Both the position numbers and the translations under genes were made by a program. From positions 1,740,752 through 1,804,751 of the forward strand of contig SCFE01000006.1 in the NCBI GenBank assembly GCA_004352715.1: DNA of 64,000 bases, read 5' to 3'. A model generated the notes under the pieces. It searched no databases, had not been told where the DNA came from, and saw nothing but the letters and a program-made list of their open reading frames with translations. The DNA is from Hofstenia miamia. Its lineage: Eukaryota; Xenacoelomorpha; Acoela. Below, one piece after another: positions 35,340-45,922 of the stretch (within the stretch, counting starts at the first letter, position 1; each line of letters starts with the position of its first letter).

Positions 35340-37340
35340 CGATATATGTCTAGTGAAAGGAGCAAAAGGCGAAAGTTGTCAAAATTAGTTGATGCTTTAG
35401 TAAGTAATTTATCAAAAGACGATAATAGTGATGCGGTAAGTTTTATAGAATATATTTTCATATGCATAAATTAAATACTGTTTTCTGTTTGCAACAAGGA
35501 GTTATTAATGTGTGTAGTTCATTGCTCCATATGGAATAGTGAAGGCATATTTCTTTTGGCTTACTATTCCATAATTTATAATCCAATTATGTTAATCATA
35601 TATGTATCGCTTGCAAATAAATATAATTAAGCTTGAAATCGAGAAATGTAACGCTTCTAACTTTTCTTTTAATGGAATAAGTGATACAGAGGGTCCTTCT
35701 AGGATGACTAGTGATTCAAGCTGCTCAAATGAATCAACACCAGAACGAAATATTTTGATCGACTTCAAAAAATGGTCAAAACAATTCAACATATCACTTG
35801 TCGCATTAACTGCACTACTAGATTTATTGTCTTATCATTTCCCTAATAATTATTTCCCAAATGATGCGCGCACAGTAATGAAGACTTCACGAGATATTAA
35901 AAAACATATTTGTATATTTTGGATTTCATTCTATTTTAAAGGAAATTGCTGAAAATGTTCTTAAAAAAAACTCATACATTAAAAATTTCTATTAATATTG
36001 ATGGCTTGCCCCTATTTAAGTCCAACAGCATTGGTTTTTGGCCAATCTTATGCCAATTTTGCAATTTGACTGATACAAGAGTTCTTGTTGTTGGGTGTTT
36101 TTGTGAAAAAAGTAAACCAGATGTTGAAGAATTTCTCTCTCCTCTTATTAATAAACTTCAAGAAGCATTAATGTAAAAAAACCGCATGTACTCATTTGTT
36201 GTTAATTTCATTGCAACCGACGCTCCAGCAAAAGCCTTCGTTAAATGCATTAAACAATACTCAGGCTACTATAGTTGCGATTTTTGCACACAAAAAGGTG
36301 TTTACGATGGAAAATTGCTTTTTCCTGATATTAATTTTGAGTTGAGAACTGATGCAAGTTTTCGAACAAAACTTCAAGAAGAACATCATAATGGCATTTG
36401 CATTTCGCCATTTATCAAATTGAACATTGGCATGATTTTTGCATTTCTGGTTGATGTGATGCACACTGTTTATTTAGGAGCAACAAAAAAGTTAATTCAT
36501 TATTGGATTGATGGCCCCTTGCGAAATCGCCAGCCACAGTATAATTTACAGCAAATTTCTTCTGAACTGCTATTATGTGGTGAAAACCAAACAATTGATT
36601 TCAATCGTAAATGTCATAAATTGCTTATTTTAAGGCTACTGAGTATCAAACAATTTCTCTATATTGTGGAGTAGTTGCTTTTCGATATTTACCGAGAACA
36701 TTTTATGCTACTGTTTGTGGCAATGCGAATTTTCTACCAAAGTAATCAAGCAAATTTGTATGAATATGCACATTCAATAATTATTAAATTCATTGATGTC
36801 GGAACAGCAATCTATGGTAATGTGTTTAATGTTTATGTTGTGCATTCTTTGTCGCACATAACGGAAAACGTCATTCGCCATGGTTCTGCTGAAAACTTCA
36901 GTTGTTTCCCATTCGAAAACTTCATGAACTCTGTGAAGAAAAGCATAAGGACTTCCACAAATCCATTATCGCAGCTACATAATAGAGTTTCAGAATGAGG
37001 AACTCATTTAGGAATTCTATTACAAGAGTATAAATATTCTGTTGATGTAAATTTATTAAAAACTGGTTCGGTCATTATGTCTAAATGTAAAAGTATTTAT
37101 ACTATAAAGTTAATGCCTGCCAATGAATCTGGTGTTATTTGTGGCAACCAATACATACAAAAAGTACTTGCTTTTATTTACCCCACTTCCTCAGAAAATC
37201 TTAATATTTTTAAGGTCAATTCTGTGCATAATTCTATTGAAACTTTTGGGAATTTTCATGATATATTGTGTAAATGTTTGTGTCTTCCTTATGGTAGTTG
37301 TAAAAGTCAAATTTTGCCATTAATACATTCTATTGAATAA
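35340..37340 (+). pseudogene. CACTA/tnp2-like transposase, element 2
   Basis: Exon-like blocks: 35349-35436 (MSSERSKRRKLSKLVDALVS, then gtaagt); 35602-35940 (LVALTALLDLLSYHFPNNYF); 35950-36176 (LKISINIDGLPLFKSNSIGF, the DG-P motif); 36186-36674 (FIATDAPAKAFVKCIKQYSG, Cys pair SCDFC, ELRTDASFRTK, FLVDVMHTVYLGATKKLIHY with the D.MH motif); 36675-36998 (VYVVHSLSHITENVI and FPFENFMNSVKKSIR); 37077-37340, the C-terminal domain. The order matches the tnp2 superfamily of animal CACTA-like elements. Stops at 36174, 36672 and 36996 split an otherwise well kept reading frame. This copy is better preserved than element 1. Confidence 0.8.
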
Positions 37341-37535
37341 ATTGTAATTAATATAGCGATATGTATTTGATTTTATGATTTCCCAGTAGTAATTATATTT
37401 GAAAATAATGATCGTATGTCAATAATAATATTTGTTACGCGTGTGCAAAAATAACGTATATGTATTGTGCATTATATATAGTGCTAGTTTTCCTACATAT
37501 TAATTACTTAGCATTTAAATTTTAATTGGGAAATA

Positions 37536-38310
37536 ATGTTTTATCTGCTTTTTAGAATGTTTGCAATTGTTGTATTTTCCGATGATATTCCTGAGTATAT
37601 TCCTGAGAATTGGTGTATTGGTAGAAATGAATGCATTTTGCCAAGAAAAAAGATTGACTCTGCCAGACGCAAACAAATGCCTCCACAAGATGACTGGATC
37701 AAATATTCGATTAGAATACTTGGTATAGTTTCAGTGCTGCTGATTTGCTAAAATTGAGTATTATGTTTTAGAATGTTTAACAGATGCCATAAAAAACATT
37801 TTGTTGCTCATAATAATACAATGAGCATGTTCCTGATAGTGTTAGAATTTTCTGTTTAGAAAATGTGAAAGGATTATGGCGAGAAATTGCCAAAATACAG
37901 CAATCTCTAACTACTTTAACTTTGGCTACTGAAGAAGTTGATCAGCGGCAAATTTCTGATTTTTCTCAGCTTTTTCCAATGTCTTCTTTGGAGGACCTCT
38001 CATTGTGTGAAGTACAATTGGATAGTGATGCATTTAGATTACGCTTAATTTTTTCTTTTTGGAATATTATAGTATGTTTTCATACATTTCATGGTTAGTG
38101 TGCATGGATACATTATAAGTCAAAGCATACTTTTTTAAGTATATTTCATCTTTAGAAAAAGTGGCTGGCATTAAGTGGTGGCAAATCAATTAAAGAAAGT
38201 ATTCCAGCAGTAATGGCGAAGCTTATTAATAATTCCTTGGGAAAACCGTTAAATATGACAGGAAAGGCGAAAAAGTTGGAATTAAACATATTTTTACTCA
38301 TTCAAGGTTA
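37536..38310 (+). pseudogene. DUF4806-type second ORF of CACTA-like element 2
   Basis: 37555-37730 reads FAIVVFSDDIPEYIPENWCI and CILPRKKIDSARRKQ, the N-terminal domain usually found before DUF4806. 37865-38070 reads FPMSSLEDLSLCEVQLDSDA. After a likely intron, 38160-38305 reads SGGKSIKESIPAVMAKLINN, then LNMTGKAKK, the two DUF4806 blocks. It lies 200 bp after the transposase on the same strand. Such proteins are probably DNA-binding partners of the transposase; that is inference. Confidence 0.7.
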
Positions 38311-39076
38311 TTTCTTGAAAATTCAACATTATATCGCTGGTTAAGACCAAAAACATTGTAAATTCAGATTTTTCAAAATCAAGATTTTAAAGTTTTTGGT
38401 AAACTAAGCATAATATCTAAAGGCGGGGTAACTTTTTAAATAAAATGTTTATATCTGTAACCCCAAATAGTATCTGAAGAAATTTTGGATTGATATGTGC
38501 TTTTAAGCGCGTTTTTCTTCGATTTAATACTTTGATATATGTGATGCTTTTGCTCTCAAGCAGCAATATGTACATAATTGTTTTTGCTATTAAATGTGCT
38601 TGAGTGTTTATTAATTATTTTAATGTACTCTACATCAGTAAAATTCCAGAATAAATATTTTCTCCCAGCAGATTTACTTTTCGATATTGTTCATTATGCT
38701 CTCGTATATTATTCAGATGTAGTTAGAATGAATCCGCATCTATCAAGCCCTACAGACTGTGAAATTGCTGAACATGTTCGAGTTTGGTTAAAAAAACTCA
38801 AGTGATCGAGATGGCGGACGTTCATCTCGATCCTCGCAAAGACATTGTTAAGCTTTTTGAATTGTAACTATTGTTTTTGTTAATTTACTTTTTGTATTAG
38901 CTTCATATCGGTTACCTATATCATATTAAAAGGTGACTATTTTTTAATTTATTTTAAGCTGCTATTCTACACAAAAATTTTCACTTGAATTTAAATTATA
39001 ACGATAAAACGTAATATATATATATATATGAAATACAGAATTCTTTGAGCTTCGTTTTGAAAACATAATAAAAAAA

Positions 39077-39268
39077 ACGTTAACATAACAATGCGTTTCG
39101 CAACTTAACGTTGCTACATCCGGTTACAACCTTAATGGACAATCAAATTAATAATGAATTTTACGTATTTTAATTAGATAAATTTTGTAAAATATTGTAC
39201 TACCGCATTTATTTTAGCTTGCCTGATGAAGCAACGTTAAGTTGCGAAACGCGTTGTTAAATTTACGT
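39077..39268. mobile_element. Short inverted-repeat element with hammerhead-like motif
   Basis: The left arm (about 39078-39120), reversed, reads GATGTAGCAACGTTAAGTTG then CGAAACGCATTG. The right arm (39225-39268) reads GATGAAGCAACGTTAAGTTG then CGAAACGCGTTG. In the right arm CTGATGA (39223-39229) and GAAAC (39246-39250) flank a perfect stem GCAAC-GTTAA-GTTGC. This is the layout of a hammerhead ribozyme core, with one extra A before the stem. A helix III and a cleavage site were not established. (AT)n tracts lie on both sides (about 39018 and 39286). Confidence 0.55.
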
Positions 39269-39285
39269 TTTCTTTTTATTTTGTT

Positions 39286-39311
39286 ATATATATATATATA
39301 TATATATATAA
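39286..39311. repeat. (AT)n microsatellite
   Basis: Pure AT dinucleotide tract right of the hammerhead-like element. Confidence 0.9.
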
Positions 39312-39439
39312 TTTAATATTTATGTGAATTCTTAAGCCCCAGATTGTAATTTTGCTTATGATTCTAGGTTCATTCACCATATTGTATTGGTGGATTAGTA
39401 GTAGTAGTTTAGTAACAGTGTTAGTAACGCAATAGTGGC

Positions 39440-39960
39440 ATTCCACCAGTGGTCCACCAACGATTTTTTATAAATTATTCAGTGCATGACGTCATAAATA
39501 ACCAATTGTCCACTGGTGGGCCGACGGCCAAAATCCACCGGTGGGCCGCCAAAGTTGTCACCAGTGGCCCACTGACTTTTGGTTACGTGGGTGGATGTAC
39601 CACTCCAAAAACTTAAATGCCCAAAAATGCAACAATTCTTGCTTAAGCATCATAAACAAACAGTCTCTGTAACATGCGCCAGAAAATTGGTTAAAAACAT
39701 GTATGAAGAGAAGATAATTGATATTAAGAAAAAACTCTTGAATAAAAAAGTGTTCATTTCCTTTGATGAAACTACTGAGGTTTTGTGCGGTTTGTGGCTA
39801 ATTTTGTATTTGGAATTTTGGGAGAAGAGACGTGTTATTTGATATTCAAAACAAACTAGATTATGTTTTGCAGAAAAACACCGGTTTACCAAAATTGTTT
39901 AACAAGGATTTTGCAGAGTATAGTTTGGCTGAGAAACTACTACTTGAAAAGTGTCCAGTG
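39440..39960 (+). mobile_element. hAT fragment with CCACTGGTGGGCC subterminal repeats
   Basis: 39447-39575 is GC-rich against its surroundings. It holds CCACCAGTGG, CCACTGGTGGGCCG, CCACCGGTGGGCCGCC and CACCAGTGGCCCAC in mixed orientation, each partly palindromic. 39579-39842 then encodes LLKHHKQTVSVTCARKLVKN and KVFISFDETTEVLCG, the helical region and first catalytic Asp (DET) of a hAT transposase. 39850-39960 continues with the frame changed. Everything after is missing. The repeats are probably binding sites for the transposase. Confidence 0.65.
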
Positions 39961-39999
39961 GTTTCTTTTCTTGCGAGGTGAAATGAGTTTTCCTTCTTA

Positions 40000-41229
40000 A
40001 GAAGAAATCGACTTCGAATGACTGAGGAAAACAGTATTTATCATTGTGTCATTGGACTTTATAAAAATAAGTGAAAATATAATATACATCTATTAATAAA
40101 TGTTTTATATTACATGCGATAGAGCATAATAAAGCAAATTCTATTGAGCATATGTATGCGCCTAAAACATGGAATTAATACAGCATAAAATGTCGTCCCT
40201 AGTAATAGCTTATCAATGTTCAAGTATAATGCTTGATATATTTCAAAAATCTTAATAAACAATACTTGGTGATTTTTCTATCCTTTCAGTGAAATTTTCA
40301 AAAAAATTAATTCGGCATTGAGGATCATAAGGAAATAAGGATGGCTATGAATAAAGTGAGGAACGATTTGAATTTTCTGCAAAACGCTTTATATCAGAAT
40401 TTCGTTTTGTAGTATATTTTAAACATTTTCATTATATTTTTTAATGAATTTAACATTACATGTACTATGAAAAGCATTCATAAACCCAAATGTTTAAGAG
40501 CCTTAAGCATTTTTATATCTTTGAAAACTGCAAAAATCTTTAAAAAGTTATAGAAGTCGTCTTTCAGTAGAAAAACGTTGCAGCAACAAAGAATGTTCAA
40601 TGACAGTGAGAGTTGATATATTTTTAAATGATAAAGCCATAAACAATATCTGGAGTGAAACTTTATTGAGTTTCAAATAATGCAAATCTTTTGTGCAACA
40701 TTAGTCTGTTTTCATTTTAGTGCCATTTTAAGGCAAAATGTAAACAGATATCTTTGGAGTTGTTTGCCTTGCACTTCAACTCATTCCCATATTAGCTTTG
40801 CGGTTTCATTCCGTTTAAAAAAGTGAATTCATTTACGCCGAATCACTTATAAGGGGAAACTGCATGGAGCTTCAAAAAATCAGTAATCAAACTCTTCGTA
40901 AAGTGTGTTCATTATGAGCTAACAATATCAAACTCCGGATTCAGCCCGAAAAAAAATTACCTCAGTTTTACAGTAATTGGTTTTTGCTTTTATGATTCCT
41001 TTTATTTCTTGTATTATCTAGCGAACATATATAAACTTTATGTTACTTGTCTACATTACTTCCCTTTTAAAGTAACTGCACTTGCTACGCAAATCTTTGT
41101 CGGAGTATAGATAGCCCCCATTTAAATTTGTAAGTCACTTACCCAACTTTTGTATTCCGAGTAGCTCATGTTTATTCTTTAACAGAGAATTGCAATATGC
41201 ATTGGATGCCTCAAACTTCTCAGGATAAA
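40000..41229. other. Spacer, nothing recognised
   Basis: No coding block or repeat could be supported. Confidence 0.5.
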
Positions 41230-41718
41230 ACAGTCGACTCTCGATACAGCGTACCCCTTGGGACCAACCAAAAACATACGCCATATCGGGAGTTATGTTG
41301 CATCGAATCAATTAAAATAAGGTTAAATGATTAAAAATTGAACTGAAAAGGCAGACAATCATTAGTAAACGATGAAAGTAATCTAAAATAAAGATTTGTC
41401 TCTGCCTCTAGTACATGGTGATGAATATTGTCGAAAATTCTATCTGCAATGCGAGCGCTATCTTCTATGCCATTTCCGAGAAAATACAGACATAGGGTTT
41501 CACACCTACGCTGCATCGAAAGGGATTAACCATGTAAGCATTGTATACGGAACCATAATTGCGTCGACTTAATACCGAGTTTTACTTGGTACCAAGGGTA
41601 TGCTGTATCGAGTAGCTTTTACTAGTAAAAACACAGACTTAATCCAGGAACTTCAATTTTGAATACGATATATCGAGGTTTATGCAATATTGAATGGTGT
41701 TATTTCGAGAGTCGACTG
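41230..41718. mobile_element. Tigger/mariner-like MITE
   Basis: The left end CAGTCGACTCTCGATACAGC matches the reversed right end CAGTCGACTCTCGAAATAAC. TA adjoins the right end at 41719; the left has taaaa. The inner sequence repeats tatcgag-type words (ctgtatcgagtagc, gatatatcgagg). It has no coding capacity. CAGTCGACTCTCG-type ends with TA are usual for Tigger-like Tc1/mariner MITEs. Confidence 0.75.
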
Positions 41719-41719
41719 T

Positions 41720-44700
41720 AGTCCCAATCTAAGGGCAGCGACCGAGATGATGTTGCACCATATTACATGAACGTCTTATTATATTTGAATGGCACGAAAA
41801 TCATCCTTCGTCGTCCAATACAGGTCATCAGAAGACTCTTCACTCTACCAAATCCAATATGCTTATGTTACGGAAGGATGAACCATTGACTGCTCTTCAA
41901 CTGATTGGTGTTAGTAATCACATTGCTAAGCTATTACAATCTCCAGATCTCTAATTTGCAATAAATATGAATTAAACGTCTTACATGATACCCATTGAGA
42001 ATATGACAATTTCCTTCGCTGCTTCAAACTACGATAGAATACTACACTCCCTTCCACAGCAGCAGAGAGCAATAGACGTCCCTCCCTTTTACTCCTAGTA
42101 TCGATTTACAGAGGTCTTTGTGAATAGGTGCTTCTTGGAGTATAGAGGTTACTTCTGCCAAAGATGTTTTAGTTATTTATCTGTTTTTTTCTTTTTATAT
42201 GTCTTTGTATGTATGCTATTAACACAGGCTCCATGTTATTTTGGAGGCTATAGATGAAAATATTCTACTATTGCTATTACTACTACTTAGTACATTAATG
42301 GTTAGAAAGACTTTCCTGCTTCCCAATGGCTTCTGGGCAGGCATATTCTTGCTATGGCTTATACGAAATCGAAATTGACTATATCGGCTTAACAAATATT
42401 CTCAGGCAGACACTTCGCTTACACACAGATATCAATATCAGTACGCTTTCCTTACGGCAGTAACAATCATTTTACCTTCGGCTGTCCCCTATATACCACC
42501 AGCCATCCAATTTCGCCTTATAACAAGTTAAAATATTTTATCATCACGACAGCTATTTTCATCATACCTTGAGCGGAATCTACTACATATCTTACTTCCC
42601 AAATCTGTGACACGCACGCTTCCATGTACTTTCTAAAAATTGTCACTCCATACACTATCCAATTCGCTTTTAATTCTCCAGAGCTCCGCATACTTTTTAC
42701 AAAGTCCTGAGAGTTGCTTTCATTGCATTGTACGCAGCACAACTAGGTCATACGTTACTCTTGGACTCTTACGCTCTGGTCAAATTACATAATGGATTTT
42801 ACCCAAAAACACATTCTGGCTACTCAATTCGTTTTCTTAAAAATATCATGGTCAATATTCTTTTAAGGATGATTGCTTCAGCTTTAACTAACTTGGTTAT
42901 TTCGTATACTTTTTGTTTCTTTACATGTTCATTCATTTTTCATTTTTTACTTCTATATATATATATATAATTTAATGCTTATCTAAATTTTTTGGCTACT
43001 ATATTTTCCATTTCAATTTGAAAATCAGTTCAAGAATTTTTGGATGGCGAACAGCAAAAATTCATATAGAGTATAATTATTAACTGTCATACATTTTTAA
43101 TTTTCACTGATAAATGATCAGTCTTCATTTAAACGTGAGTAAAACTGATTGTTACCAATTTATTAGAGTACTTTTAATATAAATATAACAGAATGGGCTA
43201 AGTTAAAGGGTTTCTAAAATCATGTCTTATCTAAAAGTACACATGCTGAAATAAATATTTTTTAAATGTCTTTTCCAGAGTGTAGGTAATACATGACAGC
43301 AAAATAATAAAACTCAAAGCATTGCTTAAGTTAGCCGGATATATGGCTAAAAGATATGGGAACAAATTGGAATTAAAAATAGTTTATTCAAAATTCAATA
43401 AAAAACCCTAAAAAATTTAACGTAGCAATTAGACTCCGGATTTTCTTGATTTTCAATTTTTGAATAGATAACTCAAATTTGAAAAATAGCCGAAATAACT
43501 TTTTACTAAATCTTTCCAATGATTCTGACAAAAGGATAGATTTTAATGCCATTATGTACTCCATATTATTGTTCTTGACTAAATACTTAGCTTTGCAGAT
43601 ACAACGAATCCCAATTTAGAACTGGCTATTTATTTATTTTGTTTGTTCACAATTACTGCACTTTGGTTTCACATTGTTTTATGTCGTTATCATGCCAAAG
43701 AATCTATAGACATCATTCATTTGATTAAAAACTAGAGTGTAGAAAATAAAATATGGAACTATCTTGCAGAAAAGTTGTAAAATGTAAAAGATTTAGTCAG
43801 TAGATCAAAAATATTCAAAGCAGTCATTGATTGAAACCCTCATCAGCACATATCAGAGATTTGCTACAACTCAGAAGAGAAAAATAACTGTAGAAAATTT
43901 CATACTATCGCTGGATAATGCATTCAGGATGAAGTTTCCCCTCTTGTGAACACTCAGGGGAATTTTGTTGCCTCAACGGAAAGCAGACAGAGTAGTAAAT
44001 TTAAAATGGGTTTGTTATTTTAAATGTTCAATGAAATTGTTTCTCTAATTTTTTCTCAATTTTAAACCTAATTTCGGAGGAAATATAGATGAATTTATTT
44101 CTCAAAAAATCGAAGTGTACAATTAAATAAAATCCGGGTTCTAGAAGTAATGCTAAACATGCGCATTTCAGTCTGATTGATAATCCTCAAAGATTTCTTA
44201 GAAGAATTTTTCTTAAAAAGAGTTGCACATTATCTCAAAGCTTAGAAAAATATTAAAAGTGTAACTATAGAATGTAGATAGCCTGGCAAAATTGAACTTA
44301 TTTTGTGTATTTTAAATACCATTTACTTTGAATGTTAAGAGTTAAGAAAAATCATAGTATAAAATCCAGGTATTCACCTAAAAACCAAACGTCTTTTCTA
44401 TACGATAAATTAACATTTATTGATTTGTAATTGTTTAGTAATATTAGTTTACATAAATTTTGGTAATTGCCGTTGTACAACATATAACTGCACTATAAGG
44501 TTCTGAGACGTAACTATCAGACATATACCTTACAGACTTTTTTCAACATTAACAAGTTGCAGTAGACAACCCAAGAAATTTTGCCTAAAATCTGAGTTAA
44601 TCTAACAAACGCTCATTGCTCGTTTTCAAAAATAGACAATCACAGCAAACACAAAAGTCTTTTTTTAAAGTGTGGATAAAGCATTAATAAACTTACTTAC
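41720..44700. other. Long spacer downstream of FOXRED1 exon 4
   Basis: I looked here on the minus strand for the C-terminal FOXRED1 exons and did not find them. A plus-strand block at about 41755-41880 (VLLYLNGTKIILRRPIQVIR) is protein-like but unassigned. An (AT)n tract lies at about 42953. Confidence 0.5.
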
Positions 44701-45884
44701 ATCGGGAGTGGGAGAACGACCACATATGAAATGCCCTAATGTTCCTTCAGGTCTGAAATACACACCAGAAAAATCAAAAACAAATGGACAGTTAATACCA
44801 GGACCATCAGGAGCGTGAACAACAAACACAAATCGTTTTCGAGGTTCAACAGGTAGAGAAGTTGACAGAATGCTGGCCTTAGAGTCGCCAATCCCAGCCA
44901 TTTGAGCAATATCGCTTGACCAAGCACCAGCCGCATTGACGAATACCGAACCTCTAATGCGAGCGTGCTCCTGTAAACCTGGAGATAGCTTGTGGTCCTA
45001 ATTCAAATTAATATTCAAGATCTGTTTAGCAGAAAATTTTCCGAAAAGCCAATGGGCCCTGAGATTAAAACTTTCAGCCTATTCAGTGAAATCGCGTAAA
45101 TAAAAAGGATTTATAACTCATACGCACCTTTAATAAGACAGTTTCAATTTTAGCGGACTCCCCATCTGAGAATTGATTGAATTCAAAACCAGCAACGTGC
45201 GCATGAAGATACTTCACGCCCATTGAAATATTTTTCTTTTTCAATGCCATTAGATAAGTCCAAGGATCAAACCAACCTTCATTTTCCAAACCGAGAGAAC
45301 CACCAGCTACGTCAGAACAATTCAAAAATGGATATTCAGCCTATAAAATATTTTAAATCAGTAATGAAAATTGAAAGTATAAATTGACAGCAATAGAATA
45401 AATGTTAACCGCATCCTTAATCCAGCTAACTAATGGAGATATTCAAAATCTGAAAGCACATGATAGAAGCGGAACGAAATCTACTGAAACTTTGCACGCC
45501 TCAATGGGACTTGGGTTAGATAAAAAGAAACAGTTGAGGTTGGTTGTTGCTTCCATGAGCTTTAGACAACCTGAATTTCTAAATATTAGGTATGCAAAGC
45601 AAACTTTTTGAAAAATTCGAAATTTTGATTAACAAAATATTTAAGACTTTCAAGTACTTCAGGCGCAGTGATAATGTTTTCAGCATTAAATGAAATCGCG
45701 TTCACCAAGAGATGTATCAGTATCCCACGATTTCCCAAGTACCAAATACGCTTAAAAATTATTTGAAAATGTAGGAAAGCTGTGGATCCTTCTTAAAGAA
45801 CATAGGGAGGGCACGATTAACTGAAAATTTCCAAAAAGAGTGTTATTTGCAATTTATTAAAATAATCAACGGTTCATTGAGCTA

Positions 45885-45922
<38 letters not shown>

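Noticed and set aside
42518-42742. Minus-strand ORF of 74 codons as the missing FOXRED1 exon
   Set aside because: It lacks the expected GYYDYN and GFSGHG type blocks of the family.
44736-44936. Minus-strand ORF overlapping FOXRED1 exon 4 in another frame
   Set aside because: Shadow of the FOXRED1 frame, which matches the family throughout.
45402-45611. 69-codon ORF in FOXRED1 intron 2
   Set aside because: No recognised motif, no splice context and no repeat partner found.
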